NCBI RefSeq assembly: GCF_900106795.1
Contig: NZ_FNNS01000018.1
Coordinates: 42,250-80,673 of the forward strand
Reading direction: 5' to 3'
DNA: 38,424 nucleotides
Source of the DNA: Aequorivita viscosa
GTDB taxonomy: Bacteria > Bacteroidota > Bacteroidia > Flavobacteriales > Flavobacteriaceae
The position numbers and the translations under genes are program-made. Below are positions 1-8,220 of the stretch, piece by piece. The number at the start of each line of letters is the position of its first letter. Position 1 is the stretch's first letter. Below the pieces are notes generated by a model that was not told the origin of the DNA, ran no database searches, and saw only the letters and a program-made list of their open reading frames with translations.

Positions 1-813
1 TTTGAAGGTGAGTGTGAACCTACCGGCGGAGGCGGTGGTGGAGACACTTGTGCTGAAGAGAATCCAAACGACGGTACTTTTGAAAACGGATTTAACTGTT
101 CTTCAGCAACCGACTTTATGACTGCTAATGACGTTACCATTCCAGCAGGAGAAGACTTTACATTAACTAATATCACAGCTAGTATTTTTGCTAACGGAGG
201 TATTGCTAGTGTAGATGTTAATTACTATGACGATGCAGCTGGTCTTCCTGGAGCATTAATTGGTTCAGAAACAGGTGTTACTATCGATAGTCAAGCCGTA
301 ATTGGAAACAATTTTGGTTTCGATGTTAACGAAATAGAGCTTTCTGTAGAGCCATTTGTGTTTGAAGGACAAAACGACGCTCCTACCACATATTGGATTG
401 AGCTTTCTGTTACCGATGGGGGCGCTACTGGAAGTGTATTCTGGGTAGTTACTTCTTCATCTTCTGTAGGACACCCAGCAGCACAGTTTGATGCAGGTTG
501 GACTATCGGAGACCCACTTATGGATGGTGTTTATATTTTCGAAGGAGAGTGTAATGCTACTGTAGGAATTGAAGATAATTCACTTGCTGGATTTAATTTT
601 TATCCAAACCCAGCAAATCAAATGCTTTACCTAAATGCATCTAAAAACATCGAGTCTGTAGAATTGTTCAATATGTTAGGCCAAAAAGTTATGGCTAACC
701 AAATTGGTGCAACATCTTCTAACTTGAATGTTGAAGGACTTGCTGTAGGAACTTATATTATGAAAGTAACTGTCGATGGACAGACTGGAACCTATAAGGT
801 TATTAAAAACTAA
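1..813 (+). CDS. T9SS type A sorting domain surface/secreted protein (5' end missing)
   Basis: The frame is open from base 1, so the gene starts upstream of the window; 270 residues are visible. The C-terminal ~75 residues contain FNFYPNP, a LFNMLGQKV core, a GLAVGTYIMKV strand and a terminal Lys-rich end, the layout of the type A sorting domain that is cleaved on export through the type IX system. Ahead of it lies a beta-rich module of about 150 residues of unknown function. The residues FEGEC occur at the very start of the visible part and again just before the sorting domain, with a run of six glycines after the first copy, so the missing part probably carries another copy of the same module. 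It is a paralogue of the next gene. The substrate or role on the cell surface is not identifiable. Confidence 0.85.
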   Translation, partial: FEGECEPTGGGGGGDTCAEENPNDGTFENGFNCSSATDFMTANDVTIPAGEDFTLTNITASIFANGGIASVDVNYYDDAAGLPGALIGSETGVTIDSQAVIGNNFGFDVNEIELSVEPFVFEGQNDAPTTYWIELSVTDGGATGSVFWVVTSSSSVGHPAAQFDAGWTIGDPLMDGVYIFEGECNATVGIEDNSLAGFNFYPNPANQMLYLNASKNIESVELFNMLGQKVMANQIGATSSNLNVEGLAVGTYIMKVTVDGQTGTYKVIKN

Positions 814-839
814 TTTAAATAGTTTTTAAATACAATTAA

Positions 840-868
840 GAGGCTGCCAAATTGGTGGCCTCTTTTTT
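840..868 (+). terminator. Rho-independent terminator after first T9SS gene
   Basis: A 9-bp stem (840-848 with 854-862, two G-T pairs) around an AAATT loop is followed by six T (863-868). Confidence 0.85.
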
Positions 869-1107
869 GTAAACAGTTATTGTGTAGCATAAATTGAAGT
901 GTAATTATCTAAAATGAATTTCAAGCAGAAGCTAAGTTTAAAATCCAGTTTTTGTATACCTTGATTGTTATGAATTTAAACACTTGTATAGTAGTTTATT
1001 AGATGTAAATTTATTTTTGATTTTTCCACAACAATCACGATTACAATATTTTAATTTGAATGACAAAAAAACATTGTTAAAATTATCAAAACTTATTTTT
1101 CTTTTCT

Positions 1108-1115
1108 TATGTTTG
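1108..1115 (+). promoter_or_regulatory. -7 promoter box of second T9SS gene
   Basis: TATGTTTG is a perfect match to the Bacteroidota -7 consensus TAnnTTTG. It lies 29 bp before the ATG, which predicts an AT-rich leader of about 25 nt. No TTG element is present at the usual distance upstream. The rest of the 331-bp spacer 814-1144 holds the terminator at 840 and otherwise nothing I recognise. Confidence 0.6.
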
Positions 1116-1144
1116 TTCAGTATTAACAATTAAACTTTAATATT

Positions 1145-2224
1145 ATGAAAAAAACTACTTTATTATTATGTTCTTTTATCGCCACTGTTGGTATGATGAA
1201 AGCACAGCAAGTTCAGTTACCAGCTGCTTATTACGATACTAATGCTTCTGTATTGGTTCAAGATGCTGTAGTTGCAACTGAAAATGTAGCTGCGGAAAGA
1301 AATCTAAATGTGAATATTCCGTTTACAGGTACTTACGGTTCTTCAAACAATGCAATGAGAGCTGATGTTATTTATGACAATGGACCTTTCTGGAATATCG
1401 AAGGCACTCCAAATGTAAGTCTTTTAGAGGTTAACACTCTTGGTATGACCACGTTAGGTGCTGGTGCAGCCTTCGCAAGTGGATATAGCGTTGCTGACGA
1501 TGTAGAACTTACTGAAGGGTACTCAATTGAATTTATCGATGTATTCGCTTACCAAACAGGCTCGACTGCTCCAACTGTAGATGCTGTATATCTTCAAGTT
1601 TGGGATGGTGATCCAAGTGCAGGTGCTAACGTTATCTGGGGTGACTTAACAACAAACATTATAGAAGATTCTTTCTACGCAGAAGCGAACAGAGCGTCTG
1701 AAAACACTCCTGATGACACTACAAGACAAATTAACAGAGTAACTGCATTTACAAATGGATTAAATCTTGCTCCTGGAACTTACTGGATACACTATTCATT
1801 TGGAGGTTCTGGTTCTTCTGGTCCTTGGGCTCCTCCTATTGCAATTTTAGGTGAAGCTACAACTGGAAACGCTATGCAATATGTTGCTGCTGATGATATC
1901 TGGCAGCCACTTGAAGACGGTGGTTCATTTACTCCACAAGGTATGCCTTTCATTATGTACGGTACACCAACTGTTGGTATTAAAGACAATGCACTTTCTG
2001 GATTCAATTTTTATCCAAACCCAACAAGCGATGTACTTAACTTAAAAGCAAATAGCAACATAGAGGCTGTTTCTTTATTTAACCTTTTGGGTCAAAAAGT
2101 TATGACTGTAAATGTTGATGCTACTGCTTCTAATATTAATTTAGAAGGACTTGCAGCTGGAACTTACGTAATGCAAGTTACTGTTGATGGTCAAACAGGA
2201 ACGTACAAAATTACTAAGAAGTAA
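1145..2224 (+). CDS. T9SS type A sorting domain-containing protein
   Basis: This 359-residue exported protein has an N-terminal signal peptide (Lys-Lys, hydrophobic stretch, cleavage likely after MMKAQ near residue 21). A beta-rich central part of about 250 residues has no recognised catalytic motif. The last ~75 residues are a sorting domain (FNFYPNP, LFNLLGQKVM, GLAAGTYVMQV, ending TKK). By family knowledge it crosses the inner membrane by Sec and the outer membrane by T9SS, where the tail is removed and the protein is released or anchored. The tail is nearly the same as that of the upstream gene, which suggests a tandem duplication. It has its own promoter and terminator. Function beyond the cell surface is unknown. 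Confidence 0.9.
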   Translation: MKKTTLLLCSFIATVGMMKAQQVQLPAAYYDTNASVLVQDAVVATENVAAERNLNVNIPFTGTYGSSNNAMRADVIYDNGPFWNIEGTPNVSLLEVNTLGMTTLGAGAAFASGYSVADDVELTEGYSIEFIDVFAYQTGSTAPTVDAVYLQVWDGDPSAGANVIWGDLTTNIIEDSFYAEANRASENTPDDTTRQINRVTAFTNGLNLAPGTYWIHYSFGGSGSSGPWAPPIAILGEATTGNAMQYVAADDIWQPLEDGGSFTPQGMPFIMYGTPTVGIKDNALSGFNFYPNPTSDVLNLKANSNIEAVSLFNLLGQKVMTVNVDATASNINLEGLAAGTYVMQVTVDGQTGTYKITKK

Positions 2225-2250
2225 TTTTTTAGATTAACTTCAATCTCAAA

Positions 2251-2281
2251 AGCCATTCTCAAAAGGGAATGGCTTTTTTTA
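2251..2281 (+). terminator. Rho-independent terminator
   Basis: A 10-bp stem (2251-2260 with 2265-2274) closed by an AAAA loop is followed by seven T. It ends only about 7 bp before the -7 box of the next gene. Confidence 0.9.
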
Positions 2282-2287
2282 TTTGCC

Positions 2288-2295
2288 TAACTTTG
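2288..2295 (+). promoter_or_regulatory. -7 box of the glycosyltransferase gene; leaderless
   Basis: TAACTTTG matches TAnnTTTG perfectly, and the ATG at 2300 follows after only 4 bp. Transcription should begin at or within a base or two of the start codon. Confidence 0.6.
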
Positions 2296-2299
2296 CAAA

Positions 2300-3298
2300 A
2301 TGAATAAATATTCCTTTATCATTCCTGTTTATAACCGCCCCCATGAAATTAGGGAGTTATTGGAAAGCATGGTGCTTTTAGACTATCAAAATCCGTTTGA
2401 AGTGGTTATTGTTGAAGATGGTTCTTCAGAAACAGCAAAAGATGTAGTGTCTGAATTTTCAGATAAACTCACGATTTCATATTTTTTTAAAAATAACTCT
2501 GGACCAGGTGATTCCCGTAATTATGGAATGGCACGTGCTAAAAATGATTACTTTATTATACTAGACTCAGATTGCTTATTACCTTCTACATACCTTGCAA
2601 CTGTTGATAATTTTCTTTCCAGTAATTATTATCATTGTTTTGGTGGTGCAGATGCCGCGCATTCAAGTTTTTCACCTTTGCAAAAGGCAATAAACTATGT
2701 TATGACCTCTTTGTTAACTACAGGAGGGTTACGAGGAAGAAAAAAAGGTATTCAGAAATTTGAGCCACGTAGTTTCAACATGGGAATTTCTAAAGAAGCT
2801 TTTGAGGCTACCGGAGGATTCGGGAAAATACACCCTGGCGAGGATCCTGATCTTTCCCAACGTATTTTAAAAGCAGGGTATGAAACCACTTTCATCCCCG
2901 ACGCATTTGTTTATCACAAAAGACGTATCTCTTGGAGTAAGTTTTATTTGCAAGTAAAAAAATTTGGATTAGTTCGCCCCATTTTGAATCAGTGGCATCC
3001 GTCTTCTTCAAAAATTACATTTTGGTTTCCTAGTTTGTTCGTTTTCTTCGTTCTGTTTTCCATTCTCTTTGCTTTATTTTTTAATTCATTATTTCTAGTT
3101 CCTTTAACCCTGTACGTTTGCGTTATATTTTTTGATTCTACCATTAAAAACAAAAGTGTTTATATAGGTTTGTTGTCAATTATCGCAACGTTTATACAGT
3201 TTTTTGGATATGGATTAGCTTTTATGAAGTCATTTTTCTTTATACGTGTTATGAACAAAAATCCTCAGAAACAATTTCCCTTTCTATTTTTTAAGTAA
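2300..3298 (+). CDS. Family 2 glycosyltransferase with C-terminal membrane segments
   Basis: 332 residues. The N-terminal GT-A fold is clear: IPVYNR at 8-13, the nucleotide-binding acidic pair in VEDGSS (39-43), the metal-binding DSD at 89-91, and a GEDPDLSQR motif (180-188) that resembles the acceptor/catalytic ED motif of processive and single-addition GT2 enzymes. Residues from about 240 to 315 form two or three hydrophobic segments, so the enzyme is anchored in the inner membrane with its catalytic domain in the cytoplasm. The expected reaction is transfer of a sugar from a nucleotide donor to a lipid or polysaccharide acceptor; donor and acceptor cannot be read from sequence. It stands alone between a terminator and the YbbR gene, not in a polysaccharide cluster. 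Confidence 0.85.
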   Translation: MNKYSFIIPVYNRPHEIRELLESMVLLDYQNPFEVVIVEDGSSETAKDVVSEFSDKLTISYFFKNNSGPGDSRNYGMARAKNDYFIILDSDCLLPSTYLATVDNFLSSNYYHCFGGADAAHSSFSPLQKAINYVMTSLLTTGGLRGRKKGIQKFEPRSFNMGISKEAFEATGGFGKIHPGEDPDLSQRILKAGYETTFIPDAFVYHKRRISWSKFYLQVKKFGLVRPILNQWHPSSSKITFWFPSLFVFFVLFSILFALFFNSLFLVPLTLYVCVIFFDSTIKNKSVYIGLLSIIATFIQFFGYGLAFMKSFFFIRVMNKNPQKQFPFLFFK

Positions 3299-3325
3299 TT
3301 TTAAAAAAATTGCAATGCACCCACT

Positions 3326-4276
3326 ATGGCAAAAAAAGCAGCTCCAAAATATTCTAAAGGCAAGTTAAAATTATTTATATTTTTTCTTATTGTGGCTAGC
3401 GTTTTTTGGGTATTAACCAAGTTTAGCCGTGAATTTACTGCTTCTGTTGCTGCAAAAATTAGTTATACAAATTTGCCTGAAACAGCAGCACTTGCCTCTA
3501 ACAACCTACACGAAATTACTTTTGATTTGACTGCAAATGGTTTCGAAATTCTATTTTATAAGCTTAAGAAACCGGCCTTAGAAATTAATGTGACCAGTTA
3601 CTATGATGAAGATGATGATAAGTTTATAATTTCAAGAAATGAACTAGTAAGAAAATTGAGTTCAAACTTCAATAAATATATGGATATCAAAAATTTATCT
3701 GTTGATGGCTTAACGGTGAATTTAGATCCAATTATATTAAAGCGTATAGGTGTTAACCCAAAAATTGATATTTCATTTAAAGATGGGTTCAAACCTATTG
3801 ATAGTATTCAAATGAAACCAGATTCCATTACAATTTCAGGGCCTAAAGGTGTTTTGGAGGAAATTCATTCTATAGACACCAAACGTCTCACTTTAAATAA
3901 CGTTGAAAAATCAATTTCAGAAACGCTTGAACTTATCTCACCTTCAGATGATATTGTTAAGATTAAGCCCTCCAAAATTAAAGTTGAATGGCCAGTAGCG
4001 GAATTTTCCCAAGGTGAATTTACATTGCCAGTAGAAGTAATTAACTTACCACCAAGCCTTGAGCTTAAATTGGTGCCAGAACGAATTACTGTTTCATTTG
4101 ATATTGCTATTGATGAGTTTCAGGGAGCAACCAAAGAAAATTTCAGGGTTGTGTGCGATTATTCTAAACGGAACGAAAGCGATAACTTTATGCTTCCTGT
4201 ATTAGTTAAAAAACCGAAAGGCGCTGTGAATATAGTATTTGAGCCGAAGAAAATTGATTTTTTTATTTTCAAATAA
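3326..4276 (+). CDS. YbbR-like domain protein (CdaR-type family)
   Basis: 316 residues with a short cytoplasmic N-terminus rich in Lys, one membrane helix at about residues 14-33, and a long extracytoplasmic part of repeated beta-rich YbbR-like units (for example the segment around SITISGPKGVL and a second around LPVEVINLPPS). In Firmicutes a YbbR protein (CdaR) regulates the diadenylate cyclase CdaA. In Flavobacteria such a protein is commonly encoded next to coaE, as here (39 bp upstream of it). No diadenylate cyclase gene is visible in the window, so a link to c-di-AMP is only inference. Confidence 0.75.
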   Translation: MAKKAAPKYSKGKLKLFIFFLIVASVFWVLTKFSREFTASVAAKISYTNLPETAALASNNLHEITFDLTANGFEILFYKLKKPALEINVTSYYDEDDDKFIISRNELVRKLSSNFNKYMDIKNLSVDGLTVNLDPIILKRIGVNPKIDISFKDGFKPIDSIQMKPDSITISGPKGVLEEIHSIDTKRLTLNNVEKSISETLELISPSDDIVKIKPSKIKVEWPVAEFSQGEFTLPVEVINLPPSLELKLVPERITVSFDIAIDEFQGATKENFRVVCDYSKRNESDNFMLPVLVKKPKGAVNIVFEPKKIDFFIFK

Positions 4277-4315
4277 CTTTCCAATAGTACGCCATATCAA
4301 AGAAACTAGTAGTTT

Positions 4316-4891
4316 ATGAAAATAATAGGACTCACAGGGGGAATAGGAAGCGGTAAAACTACCGTGGCAAAAATGTTTGCTGAATTAGGAATTCCTGTTT
4401 ATAATTCCGATGTAGAAGCAAAAATATTAACGAATACATCTGAAGCTATTCGTAAGGAACTTATTTTATTACTTGGTGATGAAACGTATAAAAATGGTAA
4501 ACTCGATAGAAAATTTCTAGCCGACAAAATCTTTAATGACAAAGTACTTCTTCAGAAAGTGAATGCAATAATTCATCCAAAAGTCGGCGAGCATTTTAAA
4601 AATTGGGTCGCCAATCAAACCGCACCGTATGTTATCAAAGAAGCCGCTATTCTTTTTGAAAGTGGCAGTAATGTGCAATGCGATTTAGTTATTTTAGTAA
4701 CGGCCTCAAAAAAAGAACGTATCCGTCGTGTTATGGATCGAGACCAAGTTTCCAAAACTGAAGTTGAAGCTCGTATGAACAATCAATGGAATGATTCTGA
4801 AAAAATAAAATTATCAAACTTCGTCATCCAAAATGAAACACTTCCCGAAACTAAAATGCAAGTAGAAACCATCCATTCTCAACTGATTTAA
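4316..4891 (+). CDS. coaE: Dephospho-CoA kinase
   Basis: 191 residues, the usual length for CoaE, which phosphorylates the 3'-OH of dephospho-CoA in the last step of coenzyme A synthesis in the cytoplasm. The P-loop GGIGSGKT is at residues 8-15. Also present are the early NSD segment (VYNSDVEAK), a HPKV motif and the RxxxRMNNQ lid region typical of the family. CoaBC, which acts earlier in the same pathway, is encoded at 22204-23430 in this window, but the two are not in one operon. Confidence 0.95.
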   Translation: MKIIGLTGGIGSGKTTVAKMFAELGIPVYNSDVEAKILTNTSEAIRKELILLLGDETYKNGKLDRKFLADKIFNDKVLLQKVNAIIHPKVGEHFKNWVANQTAPYVIKEAAILFESGSNVQCDLVILVTASKKERIRRVMDRDQVSKTEVEARMNNQWNDSEKIKLSNFVIQNETLPETKMQVETIHSQLI

Positions 4892-4953
4892 AGCAAGTTA
4901 TTTTGTTCTGTTAACATTTGGTTAAAGGTACAATGCACTAAATGTTAAAATCT

Positions 4954-4961
4954 TATTTTTG
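4954..4961 (+). promoter_or_regulatory. -7 box of the histidine kinase gene; decides its start
   Basis: TATTTTTG (TAnnTTTG) lies 4 bp before the ATG at 4966. A longer reading frame opens at an ATG at 4942, but that codon lies upstream of this box and would not be transcribed from it. The start at 4966 is therefore preferred and the mRNA is predicted to be leaderless. Confidence 0.6.
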
Positions 4962-4965
4962 TGGT

Positions 4966-6525
4966 ATGAACAAAAAACTATTCGTATTGCTCATAGCACT
5001 TATGAGCCTTTCGTTGTTGGGAATAGTATTTGTACAAGGATATTGGATATCAAATGCTTATCAAACAAAGCAAGAACAATTCACTATCAATGTCCGCCAA
5101 GTACTCCTATCAGTGGCTAAAAAAGTCCAACTGAAAGAAATTGAAGCCTATTATCAGGTGTACAGTGCCTATGTGGATAGTATTGAGGTTCCGGATAATG
5201 TAACCTTCACCGAATTGGCTTATAAAATTCAAAATAAGTCTACCAACGAGACATATTTATTTACAGATGGCATTTTAGAACAGGATTACAAATTGTCATC
5301 GGGTTTATTGGACAATGAACTGGATAGCATCCAATTTAAAAAATTAACCAACAGAAAAACCAAAACCGTAATTTCTGAAGGTTTAGATGGAGCTTCAAAG
5401 ACAGAATCTAAAGTTGAATCTTTTTCAAGACTTAAAGATTATGAGCGAAATCAGTTTGAAAATTTTATAAGTGAAGTAGTAGCCTTATCTCCAATTTATA
5501 AAAGGGTTGATGCAGATGAGATTAATGAATTACTAAGAAAAGAGTTAGACGAACGAGGATTAAAATCAGATTTCGAATTTGCGATTTATAGCAACAATTT
5601 AGAAACCAAAGTACGTTCTAAAAATTTTAAACTAAAGCCAGAAAGTACATATGTAGTTCCACTTTTTGTAAGCGATAAAAATAGTCAGTTCGATTTGTAT
5701 GTAGATTTCTCAGGTAAACGAAAGTTGGTGCTTAGCAGTATTTTAGGAATGGCTATACTTTCATTGGTTTTTACAGCAGTTATCGTGTTGGCCTATGCAA
5801 GTGCTATCTCGCAGATTTATAAACAGCGACAGATTTCACAAATTAAAACAGATTTTATCAATAATATGACCCACGAGTTCAAAACACCAATTGCCACTAT
5901 AAATCTGGCGCTGGACTCTTTGAAAAACCCGAAAGTTAAAGACAATAGAGAATTTCTAGAACGCTATTTGGGAATGATTCGTGATGAAAACAAACGAATG
6001 CATATGCAGGTTGAGAATGTTTTACGAATTTCAAAGTTGGAAAAGAATGAACTTAATTTATCAAAAGAAGCAATTGATTTACAGGAAATAACGCTGGAAG
6101 CTATTAATCATGTAAGCCTAATTGTAGAAGATAGAGGAGGATATGTTAAAACGCATTTTGGCGCTATGAAAACGACAGTTTTGGCCAATAAATCACATTT
6201 GACTAATGTAATAGTGAATATTCTAGATAATGCTATAAAATATTCTAACAACGAGCCTAAAATTGATATTTACTCAGAAAACGTAAAGAACAGTATCATA
6301 TTGAAAATTAGGGATCAAGGACAGGGAATGAGTAAAGCTGTTATGAAAAGAATATTTGAAAAATTTTATCGCGAACACACTGGAGATATACACAATGTTA
6401 AAGGTCACGGCCTGGGCCTTGCATATGTTAAGAGTATTCTTGACGACCACGATGCCGAAATTTACGTGGAAAGCGAAAAAGATAAAGGCTCAACTTTTAT
6501 ATTAAAACTACACCTAATAACTTAG
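4966..6525 (+). CDS. Membrane sensor histidine kinase
   Basis: 519 residues from the start at 4966. A first membrane helix spans about residues 4-26. A periplasmic sensor region of about 230 residues follows, with no named domain I recognise, then a second helix at about 254-281. The cytoplasmic part has a dimerisation/phosphoacceptor helix with NNMTHEFKTP (His303), an N box (NVIVNILDNAIKYS), a G1 box (RDQGQGMS) and a G2 box (GHGLGLAYV). It should autophosphorylate on His303 and pass phosphate to the response regulator encoded 5 bp downstream. The arrangement matches the RprX/RprY-type pair common in Bacteroidota. The stimulus is unknown. I see no HAMP domain. Confidence 0.9.
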   Translation: MNKKLFVLLIALMSLSLLGIVFVQGYWISNAYQTKQEQFTINVRQVLLSVAKKVQLKEIEAYYQVYSAYVDSIEVPDNVTFTELAYKIQNKSTNETYLFTDGILEQDYKLSSGLLDNELDSIQFKKLTNRKTKTVISEGLDGASKTESKVESFSRLKDYERNQFENFISEVVALSPIYKRVDADEINELLRKELDERGLKSDFEFAIYSNNLETKVRSKNFKLKPESTYVVPLFVSDKNSQFDLYVDFSGKRKLVLSSILGMAILSLVFTAVIVLAYASAISQIYKQRQISQIKTDFINNMTHEFKTPIATINLALDSLKNPKVKDNREFLERYLGMIRDENKRMHMQVENVLRISKLEKNELNLSKEAIDLQEITLEAINHVSLIVEDRGGYVKTHFGAMKTTVLANKSHLTNVIVNILDNAIKYSNNEPKIDIYSENVKNSIILKIRDQGQGMSKAVMKRIFEKFYREHTGDIHNVKGHGLGLAYVKSILDDHDAEIYVESEKDKGSTFILKLHLIT

Positions 6526-6530
6526 AACTT

Positions 6531-7247
6531 ATGGAAACAGAAAACAAAAAAATTCTACTCGTAGAAGATGACCCCAACTTCGGAACAGTATTGAAAGATT
6601 ACCTCCAGATGAACGATTATAACGTTACCCACGCTAAAAATGGAATGGAAGGTTTTGAAAAGTTTAAAAAAGACGACTTCGATCTTTGTATCTTAGATGT
6701 GATGATGCCTTATAAAGACGGTTTCACTTTAGCGAAAGAGATTCGTGAAAAGAACGAAGATATCCCCATTATCTTCCTTACTGCGAAGGCTATGAAAGAA
6801 GACGTTTTAAAAGGCTATAAAGTTGGTGCAGACGACTACCTAAACAAGCCTTTTGATAGCGAAGTATTGTTGATGAAAATAAAAGCAATTATTCAAAGAA
6901 AAGCGATTGATTCAATTGCCGATAGCAAGCAATTTGAATTTGAAATAGGAAATTTCTTCCTAAATTCAAAATTACGATTCTTGACATATAAAGAAGAAGA
7001 TCCAATAAAATTATCCCCAAAGGAAAATGAGTTATTGCGCCTTTTAGCATTGCACAAAAATGATTTAATGGCTCGTGAACTTGCACTTACTAAAATCTGG
7101 AGAGATGATAATTATTTCACTTCTAGAAGTATGGATGTTTATATTGCCAAGTTGAGAAAGTACCTTAGCAAGGATGACGGCGTAGAAATCGTTAACATTC
7201 ATGGCGAAGGCTTCCGATTAGTTGTTAAAAACGAAGTGGATAACTAG
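6531..7247 (+). CDS. OmpR/PhoB-type response regulator (RprY-like)
   Basis: 238 residues. The receiver domain (about 6-120) has the acidic pair in VEDD (12-14), the phosphoacceptor Asp56 in CILDVMMP, Thr84 and Lys106 in NKPF. The C-terminal winged-helix DNA-binding domain (about 140-235) includes LSPKENELLRLL and a recognition region ending RSMDVYIAKLRKYL. It is cotranscribed with the kinase (5-bp gap) and is presumably its partner. Target promoters cannot be inferred. Confidence 0.92.
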   Translation: METENKKILLVEDDPNFGTVLKDYLQMNDYNVTHAKNGMEGFEKFKKDDFDLCILDVMMPYKDGFTLAKEIREKNEDIPIIFLTAKAMKEDVLKGYKVGADDYLNKPFDSEVLLMKIKAIIQRKAIDSIADSKQFEFEIGNFFLNSKLRFLTYKEEDPIKLSPKENELLRLLALHKNDLMARELALTKIWRDDNYFTSRSMDVYIAKLRKYLSKDDGVEIVNIHGEGFRLVVKNEVDN

Positions 7248-7272
7248 AACGTAAGGTTTTAGATGTAATATG

Positions 7273-7300
7273 AAAAAACGCCGATTATATGGCGTTTTTT
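7273..7300. terminator. Bidirectional terminator between response regulator and miaA
   Basis: A10-bp stem with an A6 tract on one side and a T6 tract on the other (7273-7282 with 7291-7300) surrounds an 8-nt loop, so it works in both directions between these convergent genes. The TAA stop of miaA (7285-7287 on the minus strand) lies inside the loop. Confidence 0.85.
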
Positions 7301-8220
7301 TCATTTATAAAGGCGACGATTTCTGAAGCACAGGTTTGATAATCGAACCAATGAATGCGCTCGTTTTTCTTAAACCAAGTACCTTGTCTTTTGGCAAAGC
7401 GCCGTGTGTTCTTTTTTATTTCAGAAATAGCTTCTTCTATAGATAAAGTGCCGTCGAAAAACGAAAATAGCTCACGATAACCAACAGTCTGTAAAGCGTT
7501 TTTCTCTCGATGGGCGTAGAGGCTCCGAGCTTCTTCAATCAAGCCCGCATCAATCATCCTGTCGACCCGTTCGTTTATTCTTGCATAAACAATTTCCCTT
7601 TCGGCTGTTATACCAATAAAAATAGTTTCGAAATCCCTAATTGTATTTTCTTTGGTAAGAAAGGAAGAGTAGGGCCTACCAGTTGCCATATAAATTTCAA
7701 GCGCTCTAATTAACCTATGCGGGTTCTGAATATCTACTTTTGAATAATAGTTGGGATCTGCGTTTTTTAGTTTTTCCTGTAGATGTTCAATTCCAAATTT
7801 CTGGAGTTCAACATTCAAGTTATCACGAATTTCAGCAGGTACTTCTGGAAATTTGTCCAGTCCTTTAACGACAGCATCTACATAAAGGCCTGAGCCACCA
7901 ACCATAACTAAAGTGGAACGTTTTTCAATATCAGCATCAGTTGGATTAAACTTTTCGGTTATTAAAGTCAGCGCATCTCTTTCAAAATCACCTACACTAT
8001 AGTCTTCAAAAATACTTTTGGATTGTATAAAATGATGCGGTGCGGCCTTTAATTCATCTTCTGAAGGAACGGCTGTTCCGATAGACATTTCTTTATAAAA
8101 CTGTCGTGAATCTGCAGAAATTATTTCGGTGTTAAAGGCATTTGCAAGTTCAATTGCCAATGAAGTTTTTCCGATTGCGGTGGGACCGACTACACAAACA
8201 AGTAATGGTTTATTCCTCAT
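7285..8220 (-). CDS. miaA: tRNA dimethylallyltransferase
   Basis: 311 residues, normal for MiaA, which adds the dimethylallyl group of DMAPP to N6 of A37 in tRNAs that read UNN codons. Visible are the P-loop GPTAIGKT (12-19), the ISADSRQFYKEM segment that contacts the tRNA anticodon, GGSGLY, and the RRFAKRQGTWFK motif near the C-terminus. The start codon overlaps the end of the upstream potassium channel gene by 11 bp, so translation of the two is likely coupled. Confidence 0.95.
   Translation of the reverse strand: MRNKPLLVCVVGPTAIGKTSLAIELANAFNTEIISADSRQFYKEMSIGTAVPSEDELKAAPHHFIQSKSIFEDYSVGDFERDALTLITEKFNPTDADIEKRSTLVMVGGSGLYVDAVVKGLDKFPEVPAEIRDNLNVELQKFGIEHLQEKLKNADPNYYSKVDIQNPHRLIRALEIYMATGRPYSSFLTKENTIRDFETIFIGITAEREIVYARINERVDRMIDAGLIEEARSLYAHREKNALQTVGYRELFSFFDGTLSIEEAISEIKKNTRRFAKRQGTWFKKNERIHWFDYQTCASEIVAFINEKNAI

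Noticed and set aside
1792-2007. Opposite-strand frame inside the second T9SS gene, and many similar frames inside other genes.
   Set aside because: They are antisense or out-of-frame shadows of strong genes with no family features of their own.
4942-4965. Upstream ATG extending the histidine kinase by eight residues.
   Set aside because: The extension contains the -7 box and the resulting N-terminus adds a Cys/Phe stretch ahead of a normal membrane-anchor start.
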